This document shows, in pieces, positions 1 to 9,355 of a stretch of DNA of 43,704 nt. The stretch is taken from assembly GCA_023356605.1 (NCBI GenBank), contig JAKQYE010000017.1, positions 1-43,704 on the forward strand, written 5' to 3'. The position numbers and the translations under genes are program-made. Under the pieces are notes generated by a model. It did not search any database. It had not been told where the DNA came from and was given only the letters and a program-made list of their open reading frames with translations. The stretch's first letter is position 1. Each line of letters opens with the position of its first letter. Source of the DNA: Trichodesmium sp. MAG_R02 (GTDB taxonomy: Bacteria > Cyanobacteriota > Cyanobacteriia > Cyanobacteriales > Microcoleaceae).

Positions 1-202
1 ATCCCGCAAGGCATAACGTCTAGTCATTTAGAGCAGTCCTCTTTATTGTATTCCTGTAGTTATTTTTCATAAACATACTATAGCCTTAATGTCAACCTCT
101 TTAATTGATGACACGCCCTAGTATGCAAGTGCTTATACATTTATTATCACCGCATCAGTTAACTGGAGGTTTAAAGGGTTACTATCCAAAATTCGGATTT
201 TT

Positions 203-406
203 ATGAATGCTCCTCATAATTCTCTCAACACAGGTTATCCTCTAGTTAATTTAGAGCCTGGATATTCTGGTCAGCTAACTCAAAGACAAGTCATAGGGGA
301 GTTTACGTCCCTAAGGGGAGAGAAGATGTTAAAACTTGCCACAAAATCTGAAATTTTTTCGGAAAAACTCTTGCCATATTCGGAATGGCTATGCTACTAT
401 TGTTAG
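203..406 (+). CDS. Small hypothetical ORF upstream of tRNA-Lys
   Basis: A 67-codon ATG reading frame that ends 8 bases before the tRNA. I do not recognise the product. It has no clear membrane segment or domain; the N-terminal half is polar (MNAPHNSLNTGYP) and the C-terminus ends in two cysteines around a tyrosine. A purine-rich GGAGG lies about 35 bases upstream, too far to be a normal ribosome binding site for this ATG. It could be a real small protein, the tail of a decayed gene or a chance frame, and chance is quite possible. Confidence 0.25.
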   Translation: MNAPHNSLNTGYPLVNLEPGYSGQLTQRQVIGEFTSLRGEKMLKLATKSEIFSEKLLPYSEWLCYYC

Positions 407-414
407 TTATGTGA

Positions 415-486
<72 letters not shown>

Positions 487-1126
487 CTATAATCGCTTGG
501 CCTGGCCTGTCATGAGTGATATGTGAGATGTTTCTGGCGATCGCAAATTGTTAAAGAATTTCTATATATATTTCCATGGAATATAGCCTTTCAGTTAACT
601 AAGCTTCAGATATTTTGATTGACAATAAAATTTATAATTCCTTAACTCTTTAGTTGCCTCTTGGTGAGTCATCCTCCCAGGTGTTAACTAGGGCTTACTA
701 ATTGAATCTCTAAGCATTGACTGATATTAGCAATTATCTTTATGCCCTCGAAAAAATTTCCAGCTTTTCGGTTGCTCTTACTCATGTATGTTGTTATTAA
801 GGATCGAATAATTGCAAAAAAAAATGAAGGGATAAATATATCCAACTACCTAGTTAATTCTGATTTATCGTGAGTTCGGCCCTCCTAAACTGAGTGATTA
901 GACTTTTTGAGCGTACCCTCAGTATAGATAATTCCTGAAATATGGCCTTTAATTTAGCTAGGTGGGTCCCATTTTTAACTATTCGGTTGATGAAACCAAA
1001 TATCTAGGTATTGATAGACATAATCTTTAATTTGTCTTAAGATTATCGTAATAATTAAGCTTAGGTAAATAAAGTTACTAATAAGCTAATAATAATAATA
1101 ACAAAAGGATATTAGGAGGAAAAGGT
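487..1126. other. 640-bp spacer and leader of fba
   Basis: No convincing gene was found. There is one HIP1 octamer GCGATCGC at 537-544. A run of AAT triplets (about 1087-1101) lies just before the fba ribosome binding site AGGAGGA at 1114-1120, seven bases from the ATG. The region probably carries the fba promoter and 5' leader, but I could not assign a specific promoter or operator. Confidence 0.4.
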
Positions 1127-2206
1127 ATGGCTATTGTACCAATGCGTTTACTACTGGACCACGCAGCAGAAAACGGTTATGGCATTCCTGCATATAATGT
1201 CAACAACATGGAGCAAATTCAGTCCATTATGCAGGCCGCAGACGAAGCAGACAGCCCTGTAATTCTCCAAGCTTCTCGTGGAGCACGCAAATATGCTGGT
1301 GAAAATTTCCTACGTCACTTAATTTTGGCTGCAATAGAGACTTACCCCCATCTTCCCATTGCCATGCACCAAGATCATGGTAATGCGCCTTCTACTTGCT
1401 ATTCTGCCATGCGCCATGGTTTCACTAGCGTAATGATGGATGGTTCTCTAGAGGCAGACGCTAAAACTCCAGCTAGCTTTGAATATAATGTTAATGTTAC
1501 TGCTGAAGTAGTTAAAGTTGCTCACTCCATTGGGGTAAGTGTAGAAGGTGAATTAGGTTGTTTAGGTTCCTTGGAAACTGGTATGGGAGATAAGGAAGAT
1601 GGTCATGGAGCAGAAGGTAAGCTTTCCCACGACCAACTTTTAACAGATCCAGATGAAGCTGTTCAATTTGTAGAACAAACCCAAGTAGATGCTCTAGCAG
1701 TTGCTATTGGTACTAGCCACGGTGCTTACAAGTTTACCCGTAAGCCTACAGGAGAAATTTTAGCTATTAGTCGAATTGAAGAAATTCACCGTCGCTTACC
1801 TAATACTCACTTAGTTATGCACGGGTCTTCCTCTGTACCTGAAGATTTGTTGGCAATTATTAACCAATATGGTGGTAAGATTCCAGAAACTTACGGTGTA
1901 CCTGTTGAAGAAATTCAAAAAGGAATCAAGAGTGGTGTTCGTAAGGTGAATATTGATACTGATAACCGCTTGGCCATTACTGCTGCTATTCGTGAAGCTG
2001 CTGCTAAAGATCCTTCTAACTTTGACCCTCGTCATTTCTTGAAGCCCTCTATCAAGTATATGAAGCAAGTATGTCTAGATCGTTATAAACAGTTTGGTAC
2101 TGCTGGTAATGCCAGTAAGATTAAGGTTCAAACTTTAGATGAGTTTGCTGCTAGATATGCTAGTGGAGAATTGGCAGCCACTACTAAGACAGCAGTTACT
2201 GTATAG
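1127..2206 (+). CDS. fba: Class II fructose-1,6-bisphosphate aldolase (Calvin-cycle subtype)
   Basis: Catalyses reversible aldol condensation of dihydroxyacetone phosphate with glyceraldehyde-3-phosphate, and with erythrose-4-phosphate in the Calvin cycle. It is cytosolic and metal dependent. The 359-aa length matches the CbbA/FbaA-type class II family. Visible motifs are the N-terminal PAYNVNN, the metal-site HQDHGN, GELG, the glycine-rich IGTSHGAYK, the second metal-site region VMHGSSSVP and the phosphate-binding [11 protein letters not shown]. The start is fixed by a strong AGGAGGA seven bases upstream. Codon use is typical of a highly expressed gene. It appears monocistronic: the next feature is an IS remnant, and no clear terminator lies before it. 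Confidence 0.97.
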   Translation: MAIVPMRLLLDHAAENGYGIPAYNVNNMEQIQSIMQAADEADSPVILQASRGARKYAGENFLRHLILAAIETYPHLPIAMHQDHGNAPSTCYSAMRHGFTSVMMDGSLEADAKTPASFEYNVNVTAEVVKVAHSIGVSVEGELGCLGSLETGMGDKEDGHGAEGKLSHDQLLTDPDEAVQFVEQTQVDALAVAIGTSHGAYKFTRKPTGEILAISRIEEIHRRLPNTHLVMHGSSSVPEDLLAIINQYGGKIPETYGVPVEEIQKGIKSGVRKVNIDTDNRLAITAAIREAAAKDPSNFDPRHFLKPSIKYMKQVCLDRYKQFGTAGNASKIKVQTLDEFAARYASGELAATTKTAVTV

Positions 2207-2240
2207 TTTGTAGCAAAATTATAGTTTTTTAGCTAGGTCC

Positions 2241-2574
2241 TCGAGAAGCCTCACGCCATAATCAAAGATTATGGCGCGAGATGAATCGACAGTCAATCAA
2301 TGGGACTCAATAGGACATTGATTGACAATGTTATTCTGGTTTTTTTTTACTCTCAATTTGTAGTGAAAAAGTACCCAAAGAATTATCGAAAAGAACTTCC
2401 AAATTGTTCCCACTGCGGTAGAGTAATAGAGCGTGATGTAAATGTAGGGATAAATATAAAAAATAGGGCGCTACGGCATTGAGTCTTTAGAGATCGTGGA
2501 GTCCGGAGTACTGGGACTATTAAGCAAGGAGCCCACACAACAGCATCAGCTTAGTGTGGTGTGTAGATATGTCA
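2241..2574 (+). mobile_element. Degraded IS200/IS605-type (TnpB) element remnant
   Basis: Three pieces occur in order. At 2250-2280 is a near-perfect hairpin whose core CGCCATAATC / GATTATGGCG is separated by AAA. At 2300-2482 an ORF ends in the C-terminal signature of TnpB (CSHCG followed by RDVNVGINI). At 2531-2574 is an imperfect hairpin CCACAC/GTGTGG followed by GTCA, like the right ends of these elements. The RuvC and N-terminal parts of TnpB are missing, so this is an internal deletion derivative. Assigning the left hairpin to the element, rather than to the fba 3' end, is inference. Confidence 0.6.
2300..2482 (+). pseudogene. TnpB transposon-associated protein, C-terminal fragment
   Basis: A 60-codon frame. 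Its second half resembles the last zinc-ribbon CxxC and the RD-N-INI motif of TnpB (RNA-guided nuclease of IS200/IS605 elements), here CSHCGRVIERDVNVGINI. Only one of the two zinc-ribbon CxxC pairs is present, and the catalytic RuvC motifs are absent. The first 25 codons look unrelated to TnpB. It is a dead remnant with no expected activity. Confidence 0.6.
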
Positions 2575-2608
2575 CTCCAAGTTTTTAATTACTTAATTAA
2601 CCTATGAA

Positions 2609-2633
2609 AAGTCCTTAGAATAACTTAAGACTT
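2609..2633. terminator. Weak possible terminator hairpin between IS remnant and RDD gene
   Basis: An imperfect stem AAGTCCTTAG / CTTAAGACTT has one wobble and one mismatch. T-rich sequence follows on the plus strand and a short TTTT on the minus strand. It lies 41 bases past the stop of the minus-strand RDD/pentapeptide gene and could end that transcript. Confidence 0.25.
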
Positions 2634-2673
2634 CTCCTTTTTTCCAGTTTGAACTGCTTTTTTTTTGACTAAT

Positions 2674-4800
2674 TTAATTGCCGCTACATTTTTCGTGGAT
2701 TCCTCCCTGTTTACAAATATAATTAATTTGATTGGGGTTTAAGTTCTTAGCAAAATTGAAGTTAACCCCTCTTAAATGATCGGATTTGAATATATCTAGT
2801 GGGTTGGCCAAAAATTGATCCGCCTGATTAGGTTTTGGAACTGCCAATTTTGCTCCTTTTAAGTCAGTTCCACTTAGGTTTGCTCCTCGCAAATCTGCCA
2901 AACTCAGGTCTGCATTTCGTAAATTAGCATTTTGCAGTTGGGCATTCTGAAAGTTGGTATTAGTTAATAGGGCTAAACTTAGGTCTGCCTTTTTTAAATT
3001 AGCTCTACTAAAATTGGCCCCTGATAAATTTGCTCCTTGCCAGTTTGATTCTCTAAGATTGGATGATTGGAAAGTAGCACCTTCAGCTTTCACTTTACTT
3101 AAATTAGCTCTATATAAATTAGCTTCTGATAAATCAGCACTTCCTAAATCTGCACCTGTAAAACTTGCCTCTGTTAAGTTGGCTCGGTGTAGGTTTGTTT
3201 CAATTAACTTGGCACTGCTGAAATTTGATTTTATTATAATAGAGTTTGGCATTTTAGCTTTACTAAGATTTGCTCTCAACAAATCTGCGTGTTGCATAAC
3301 AACTGGACCCAATATAGTACCCGTTAAATTGACTTCTATCAGATTTGCACCACTTAAATCAGCAATGGAATCATCAAAAGTTCCCAGACGATTATCTTTT
3401 CCCGGCCCATAAAAGCGACTATTCTTAAAGCTAGCCTGATTCAGAATAGCACCTCTGAGTTTCACTCCAGACAAATCCGTGTTTTCTAAAATTAAAGTAA
3501 AACTTGCTGGAGTCGAAGTAATTTGGCCTAAGTCTACACCACTCAAATTAACATTTTTAAGTGAGCCACTATAAACTTTGAGAATCTTGGCGATCGCTTT
3601 TTGGGTAGCTCGTATTCGCAGAGACACTAAAAGTTGCTCTTGAGTATTACCACCATAACTTAAAGACTCTAGGTCATTTTTCAGAGCTTGATTTAAGCGA
3701 CGTAGTTCTGGCAGCGCAGTTGGTCCAGCACTGACTAAAGATTGTTGAATTCCGTCAAGTATGCTTGGTTCCTTTTCTTGGGCCAATAAATCTACCAATA
3801 ATGGTATGGCACGGGGATCTTTAGTGGAACCAAGGGCTAAAACTGATACTCGTCGTTGCTGAGGCTGATTGGAAGTTAAAGACAACTTGTTGACAAGAGC
3901 CAGGAATAAATCATTATCTTGTTGTTTAAACTCCCGCCAGTTTGCTTGATTTTGAATATAAACTTGAGTGCCAAAAATAGTTCCCAAAACAGAGGCCATA
4001 CCTACAGTAGTCATAACTAACAAAGTCATGCCCGGATTTTGTCGGACCCAAGGCCATAGATCAAAACTTTCTGATTTTTTTTGACTCAGAACAATTGTTG
4101 CTGTGGAAACTTGTTTTTCAGTATCATTTAAACTGAAAGGGTTAGAATCTAATTGACAAGAGCAAGTATCTACAACGAGAGTATTTCCTAACTGATCATG
4201 TCCTGTGCGACGTAGTTTATTAAAACGGATAAAATAAATATCAATAAAGGACGTTAATCCTCCTAATAAAAAGAGGATCCCCAAAGAAGGAAATGCTCCG
4301 GTAATACGCCAAATCAAGTAGGCAGTTCCCATAGGTAATCCCCATTTCCCAAAGCCTTCGCGAACCAAGGTTTTGTTCCAACCAGGAGAATTTCCTGAAG
4401 TTGCCACTACTCTAATTTTAAACCAACGCTTAGGCAATGTTTGACCTGTTGTTGCTAATAGAAATAATTGCCAACCTACGATTACTACAGGAGCGAATAA
4501 TGCTCCAGACCATAGTAGATTAGCTAGGGGCGTTACTTTTTGATTAGGGTTTCGTAAAGGAATTCCGAAAGTATTGGCAATTACTTCTGTAGTCTTTGCT
4601 ACAGCTGGGTTAAGAGGAACAGATCTGTTGCCTATGTTACCTAACTGGCCAAGATAAAATGGAACTGTTCCACTCAATAGAATAAGGGATACTTCCGTAG
4701 CCCAAGCACCACATCTACGAACCCAGATTGGTAGTTGCTTAGATTTTAATTGCCACGATGCCTCTGGGTTATTATTTATCCCCGAATCACGGCTTGTCAT
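2674..4800 (-). CDS. RDD-domain, HEAT-like and pentapeptide-repeat membrane protein
   Basis: A 708-aa multi-domain protein, probably in the cytoplasmic or thylakoid membrane. Residues about 25-215 form an RDD-family membrane domain: the arginines of RRCGAWATEV, several hydrophobic segments, and closing RRTGHDQLGN. A further transmembrane segment follows near 255-280 (MTLLVMTTVGMASVLG). Residues about 295-380 look like HEAT-type repeats (DPRAIPLLVDLL). From about 405 to 690 there are many A(D/N)Lxx pentapeptide repeats that should fold as a right-handed beta-helix; these include a charged break (PGKDNRLGTFDDS) typical of cyanobacterial pentapeptide proteins. The C-terminus holds two cysteines. 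RDD plus pentapeptide architectures are known in cyanobacteria, but the function is not established. The start ATG is the first in frame. Confidence 0.85.
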   Translation of the reverse strand: MTSRDSGINNNPEASWQLKSKQLPIWVRRCGAWATEVSLILLSGTVPFYLGQLGNIGNRSVPLNPAVAKTTEVIANTFGIPLRNPNQKVTPLANLLWSGALFAPVVIVGWQLFLLATTGQTLPKRWFKIRVVATSGNSPGWNKTLVREGFGKWGLPMGTAYLIWRITGAFPSLGILFLLGGLTSFIDIYFIRFNKLRRTGHDQLGNTLVVDTCSCQLDSNPFSLNDTEKQVSTATIVLSQKKSESFDLWPWVRQNPGMTLLVMTTVGMASVLGTIFGTQVYIQNQANWREFKQQDNDLFLALVNKLSLTSNQPQQRRVSVLALGSTKDPRAIPLLVDLLAQEKEPSILDGIQQSLVSAGPTALPELRRLNQALKNDLESLSYGGNTQEQLLVSLRIRATQKAIAKILKVYSGSLKNVNLSGVDLGQITSTPASFTLILENTDLSGVKLRGAILNQASFKNSRFYGPGKDNRLGTFDDSIADLSGANLIEVNLTGTILGPVVMQHADLLRANLSKAKMPNSIIIKSNFSSAKLIETNLHRANLTEASFTGADLGSADLSEANLYRANLSKVKAEGATFQSSNLRESNWQGANLSGANFSRANLKKADLSLALLTNTNFQNAQLQNANLRNADLSLADLRGANLSGTDLKGAKLAVPKPNQADQFLANPLDIFKSDHLRGVNFNFAKNLNPNQINYICKQGGIHEKCSGN

Positions 4801-5187
4801 ATTTATATATTTACTTTAATATTCTCAACTTTTAGATTGACTATCTGGCATCGTAATAAGTCTATACAATTTTGGAAAAGGATTTCAGTGGGATTATAGA
4901 CTATTATTGTTATGTGGTCAAACTTATCTTTGAAATTTTGTTGACTGAGAAATAAGGTCTAGAGCTTCCCTTTTTATCGGTATAAAAAAAGAAGTTTAGG
5001 ATTTTCTTGTCTCCCTATTGCTATAGGTACTGATAACTGATATGTCTACATTTCTTATTAAGGTATCCATATATTACCTAAAATTCAAAACCTATGTAAA
5101 GGTAGCATAAAAATCCAGAGGATAGATTTGGAAATAATTATAGGGATTTGATTGCCAGAAAAATGTACCAAAATTGGTTAAAATTAT
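4801..5187. other. Gene-free spacer upstream of RDD/pentapeptide gene
   Basis: AT-rich, with no intact gene. It should contain the minus-strand promoter of the RDD/pentapeptide gene. Bases from about 5120 onward may be further eroded sequence of the adjacent dead transposase, but stops occur in all frames. Confidence 0.35.
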
Positions 5188-5736
5188 AGTGAAGCAATTA
5201 ATAAATTATATGAGCAACAAAAATGGATGTATGAGAATAATAAATGAAGTATAGAAAAGAGAATAGTAAGTATGGAACAGTCTTATATTCTTCCCAATGG
5301 TAAGGGGGTAAAGTCGGAATAGCTGTAGAGTTGGGAATGAAAATATCAATCAGTTATATCCATGGATATATATTTTTAGATGAGATAGGCTAGGAAAATT
5401 TTAATGAATCAACTTATTTACAAAAACAAGTAGAAAAATATTATGAATATATAAGTGATTATACTGAATCGATACATCTAGAAAAAATTTATCCAAGGAA
5501 AGGAAAGAGAAAATATTCTCAACAAGAAGGGATAAGAATGATCGCTACAGAAGAAAAAAAACAAGCCAGAATTAATGAAATCATCAGAAACATAGTAGAA
5601 GGAAAATTGGGAGAGGGAAAGAAGAAGATATGAATGAGATTTAATTAAAACTAAATTAAGAGAAATATCAGAAAATTCAATAGGAATGATTATTTTAGTA
5701 ATGAATTTAATCACTCTATTCAGAAGAGTGTTCTAG
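5188..5736 (+). pseudogene. Degenerate IS1182-type (IS5-like DDE) transposase
   Basis: Reading across several frames recovers the order of blocks seen in cyanobacterial IS1182-type transposases: LYEQQKWMYEN, a stop, RIVSMEQSYI, then NESTYLQKQVEKYYEYI, EKIYPRKGKRKYSQQ, EEKKQARINEIIRN and EGKLGEGKK. After another stop come LREISENSIGMI and the C-terminal MNLITLFRRVF. Multiple stops and frameshifts show it has been dead for a long time. The N-terminal third is missing or unrecognisable. The family assignment rests on recalled conserved wording, not on a search. Confidence 0.7.
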
Positions 5737-5871
5737 AACTTTCTTTGTCTTTCTTGGTAAAAACAATTAAAGTTAGGGATATTTGATAAGTTTTACTTGT
5801 ACATACATAAAGTATAGAACAGATTAACTTATCTATAAAAAAAATAGGGCTATTGATGAGTTGTAATACAA

Positions 5872-6016
5872 TATAGCAATCCTATTTTATTTGTGGCAAA
5901 AATCTTACTGCTTTTTAGACAACAAGCAATAGGCAACAGGCAACAGGCAACAGGTAAGAGTTTTAACTTTTTTATCTACTTTTTGATTTGTCGCAACCTA
6001 TGCGCGGATTGCTATA
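5872..6016 (+). mobile_element. Family E small inverted-repeat element, copy 1
   Basis: Starts TATAGCAATCC and ends GGATTGCTATA, so its termini are inverted repeats, with a TA-rich boundary. The body contains the phrases GTGGCAAAAATC and TTTGTCGCAACC shared with five other copies. This copy carries three perfect GGCAACA heptamers (5932-5952), which resemble cyanobacterial short tandemly repeated repetitive sequences. It is non-coding. Confidence 0.85.
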
Positions 6017-6270
6017 TAATGTTTAAGAAATACTATGTGGCTATAGCAATTTTATTTTAGCTGTGTCAATAACCTGATTGCTTTTAGGTAAAAAGGTTTG
6101 CCAGACTTTACCTGACTTGACTTTTTACTATTAGTGAATAACCAACTATTGTTTGGCATCTCATTTGCAAACATTATATATAAATTGTTTGATTTTTAGA
6201 ATCTTTTCTTACCATAGCATGTAGATAAGTCTAATAAATCTGCTGGTAAATTTCTTGTGCTTGATTTACC

Positions 6271-6407
6271 TATAGCAATCCTATTTTATTTGTGTCTAAA
6301 AATCTTACTGCTTGTTGGGAATAGGCTTGAGTAAATGGGCAATGGGTAAGAGTTTTAGAGTTTATTTTATGTTTTTTAATTGTCACAACCTATTTGAGAC
6401 TGCTATA
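6271..6407 (+). mobile_element. Family E small inverted-repeat element, copy 2
   Basis: Same layout as the copy at 5872-6016: TATAGCAATCC at the left, TGTCACAACC near the right and TGCTATA at the end. It is more diverged in the middle. A left-end-only fragment of the same family (TATAGCAATTTTATTTTA) starts at 6042. Confidence 0.75.
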
Positions 6408-6440
6408 GATCTTTAATAATAAATAATCATCTGCACAATT

Positions 6441-6776
6441 CTAGATATTAGTGTTTTTATCTTGACCTTTTCCTGAAGAATTAGGAATAATTAAAAGGCG
6501 ATATCCTATATAAATAGCCCCGGCAAATACACCTATAGTAATCAATAAAGAAACTAGACCGATAACCGCTTCTAAAATATTGATGATACATATGGGGATA
6601 AGAATCAACCCTATAATTTTTCCCCATTGAGGAAGTTGCTGAAACCATTCTAAGAATTGTGCAAAAAAAATTTGAATTGATTTGAAAACATTAGATAAAG
6701 GGTTCAATGAATTTGAGACATTTCCTTCATTTAGTTCAGGGTTTTTGTTGAAATTTTGATTGTTGTGATAATTCAT
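6441..6776 (-). CDS. Small hypothetical membrane protein
   Basis: A 111-aa protein I do not recognise. The first 30 residues are polar and Asn-rich (MNYHNNQNFNKNPELNEG). An amphipathic stretch follows (FAQFLEWFQQLPQWGK), then two adjacent hydrophobic segments at about 54-75 and 76-95 (IIGLILIPICIINILE and LLITIGVFAGAIYIGY). The tail is short and polar. It is flanked by family E elements on one side and a relict IS on the other, with no conserved neighbour. The intact frame and coherent topology suggest a real gene. Confidence 0.6.
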   Translation of the reverse strand: MNYHNNQNFNKNPELNEGNVSNSLNPLSNVFKSIQIFFAQFLEWFQQLPQWGKIIGLILIPICIINILEAVIGLVSLLITIGVFAGAIYIGYRLLIIPNSSGKGQDKNTNI

Positions 6777-6831
6777 TTGAGATTTGTGTATGCTTTAACT
6801 AATCAGATTATAATATTTATTAAGACAAAAC

Positions 6832-7163
6832 TATAGCAATCTGATCTGATTCGTCAAAATATATAGGAATCAGCAAATTAGATGGGTTTGCCTAGGGGGG
6901 CAAACCCCAAGTCTGAGCTTTTCCATCTTTTTATTCGATTTTTCACCTTCTTTGACTATTTTAACTAACAAGTTAAAGGTTTTTATGTTGACTCCAAATA
7001 GCTTTTTAAATTTTTTCGGTTTTATTTCCTTGGCTTGGTGAGCATTGTATAAGTAAATCTTATATTTTGTCCCTAGCGATCGCCTATTACTAAGCAATAT
7101 TTTAACCTCTATTATATTTTGGCAAGAAGTCTAGTGAATTGACAAATGATTTGGGTTGCTATA
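6832..7163 (-). mobile_element. Relict IS with family-E-like ends
   Basis: The left end TATAGCAATC... and the right end ...TTGCTATA are inverted repeats that also share an internal TTCGTCAA / TTTGTCAA block. Inside, on the minus strand, is the N-terminal part of a DDE-type transposase (next entry). Most of the transposase is deleted. The ends match those of the non-autonomous family E elements, so this looks like a relative of the element that once mobilised them (inference). Confidence 0.65.
6870..7097 (-). pseudogene. Truncated IS5-type transposase N-terminus
   Basis: A 75-codon frame whose segment KPKKFKKLFGVNIKTFNLLV resembles the helix-turn-helix N-terminus of cyanobacterial IS5/DDE transposases (pattern FKRxFGVxxxTFxxMV). 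The last 12 residues are encoded by a perfect palindrome, GGGTTTGCC/GGCAAACCC at 6884-6907. That palindrome is probably a junction formed when the rest of the transposase was lost. No catalytic DDE residues remain. Confidence 0.6.
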
Positions 7164-7746
7164 GCACTTCTACTGAATAGTTAAAGATTGAGGCTATTTT
7201 AAGGTAGGAGGCAAGAGGCATTTATACTGAAGAAAATGAAGCTTACCAACTCAGAACTCAGTATTCAGAAATTAATAATGGTTATATTCTTAGATGGCAC
7301 ACAACAAATATGGGGTTTAAAGGCATAATAGCTTAGTGGTCATAGAATAATTTACCCGCACATAAACTAACATCAATTCAGACTTGCCATCCCTACCCTA
7401 GTCCTATTTCTCATTGAATTTTTCTTTCCTGGAGCTCCACAAAATGTTTAGAAATGAGGATTTAACCGTCTATTTTATGCAAATATTTTACAGTAATTTT
7501 AGTAGGTAAAAAAAAAGAATGACAACTTAATTCCATACATTAAAAACTATCTAAGAACCTAGTATAACTGTACCCTATAAACCAGCAAATGCACTCTATT
7601 ATTTATAGAAGTTGACTTGCCTAAACTTCATCTCATCTGGGTTGTTAAAAATAAATCTGGACTTGATTTAATTCTCATTACTGAGCTACATCCGAAAATC
7701 TTGTTCCAATGAAAAATAAAGATAATTAGGGAGAAGGTGGTTAAGT
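7164..7746. other. Spacer upstream of MBOAT gene
   Basis: 583 bp with no recognisable gene or RNA. The only clear signal is a purine-rich ribosome binding site, GGGAGAAGGTGG, just before the ATG at 7747. Confidence 0.4.
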
Positions 7747-9228
7747 ATGTTATTTAACTCTTATGTTTTTATTTTTAGTTTTTTACCTTTAACTCTGATT
7801 ATATTCTTTGGTTTAACCAAGTTTGGTTTAATTAAAATTGCTAAGATTTGGTTGATTATTAGTTCTTTTAGTTTTTACGGTTATTGGAATGTTGCTTATC
7901 TGCCTCTACTCATAATTTCAATTTTCTGGAATTATCAAATGGGTAGATTTATTGCTGATGCTAAACCAGAAAGTCAGCAAGCAAATGTTTTACTTTGGAT
8001 AGGTATAGCTGTTAATTTAGCAATAATTTCCTATTATAAATATGCGAACTTTTTCTGGGATACCGTTAATTCAGTAGTTTCTACAAATTTGAATGCTGGG
8101 GAAATTATTTTGCCCTTGGCTATCTCTTTCTATACTTTTACTCAGATAGCTTATTTAGTAGATGCTTATCGTGGGGAAACAAGAGAGGCTAATTATGATT
8201 TACCTACTTATAGTTTATTTGTGGTTTTCTTTCCCCAATTAATCGCTGGACCAATTTTACGCCACGATGAACTTATTCCTCAGTTTCGTCAATTGCGTAA
8301 TTTTATTTTTTCCCAGAAAAATATGGCTTTGGGTTTAAGTCTTTTTAGTTTGGGGTTATGTAAAAAAGTTTTGATAGCTGACACTATATCGCCTTGGGTA
8401 GCACTAGGTTTTAATAATGCTGAAGATCTGAGTTTTATTGAAGCTTGGGTAGGAGCTTTAAGCTACGCTTTTCAGTTATATTTTGATTTTTCTGGTTACT
8501 CAGATATGGCGATAGGTTTAGGGTTAATGTTTAATATTAAATTACCAATTAATTTTAACTCTCCCTACAAGGCTATTTCTATTAGTGATTTTTGGCGACG
8601 GTGGCATATTACTTTATCAAATTTTCTCAGGGATTATTTATATATTCCTCTGGGTGGAAGTCGCCGGACAGAATTGCGCTGTTGTAGTAATCTTATGATA
8701 ACAATGCTGTTAGGTGGGTTATGGCATGGTGCAGGTTGGAATTATGTAATTTGGGGTGGTTTACATGGTGTTTATTTATCTATTAATCATTGGTGGCGAA
8801 AGTTAAATATTCCCATGCCGAAAGTATTGGCATGGGTAATTACTTTTATTGCTGTTATTATTAGTTGGGTGTTATTTCGAGGGCAAAATATTCAGGATAG
8901 TCTAGATATTTTATAGACAATAATAGGTCTAAATGGGGTTGTTATACCAGGAGAAGCTAAAGGTAAATTATCTGTATTAGTTAATTTTGGTTTCCAGCTT
9001 AAATCTTGGTCAGATCTGGCTTATTTGCCAAAACTTTGGGGGAGTAAAAGTTTCTCAATATTGACTTTAATAGTCTTAACTTTTTCTGTAATTTTGCTAC
9101 CTAATACTCAGGAAATTTTAGCAAAGCTGAAACCTACTTGGTCGTGGGCAATATTGATTGGCGTTTTGACAAGTGTAGCTTTATTATCCCTGAATCGTGT
9201 GTCTGAGTTTCTTTATTTCCAATTTTAA
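7747..9228 (+). pseudogene. MBOAT O-acyltransferase (AlgI-like) interrupted by in-frame TAG
   Basis: A polytopic membrane O-acetyltransferase of the MBOAT/AlgI type, which transfers acetyl groups to exported polysaccharide. The open part is 389 aa and contains the family signatures: YFDFSGYSDMAIG, FWRRWHITLSNFLRDYLYIP, and GGLWHGAGWNY with the probable catalytic His at about 327, followed by another His in GGLHG at about 340. A TAG at 8914-8916 stops the frame. The same frame then continues for 103 more codons with the expected C-terminal membrane helices, ending at 9228. One C-to-T change (CAG to TAG) would explain it. The result is either a recent pseudogene, a C-terminally truncated protein or a sequencing error. 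The next gene is its usual partner. Confidence 0.85.
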
Positions 9229-9355
9229 TTTTTTAGATAAATATGACTATAAATAATAAACTTAATTCTACTCACTCTCAACCTTTAACTGGCGAAAAAA
9301 CAGAAAAATATATGGGAAATAAAAAAAATATTGCCGATATAATTGGATATTTCTC

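Noticed and set aside
2250-2280. Intrinsic terminator of fba
   Set aside because: The hairpin is strong but no T-run follows, and it lies 44 bases after the stop next to IS-remnant sequence; it fits an element end better.
2954-3412. 152-aa plus-strand ORF
   Set aside because: It is the opposite-strand shadow of the pentapeptide repeats; its periodic Leu/Ala/Lys pattern mirrors the repeat.
5478-5714. 78-aa minus-strand ORF
   Set aside because: It lies opposite the IS1182-type relic, which gives a family-like translation on the plus strand.
8914-8916. TAG read as an amino acid (pyrrolysine-type recoding)
   Set aside because: No recoding machinery is seen, and cyanobacteria are not known to use it. 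A point mutation is simpler.
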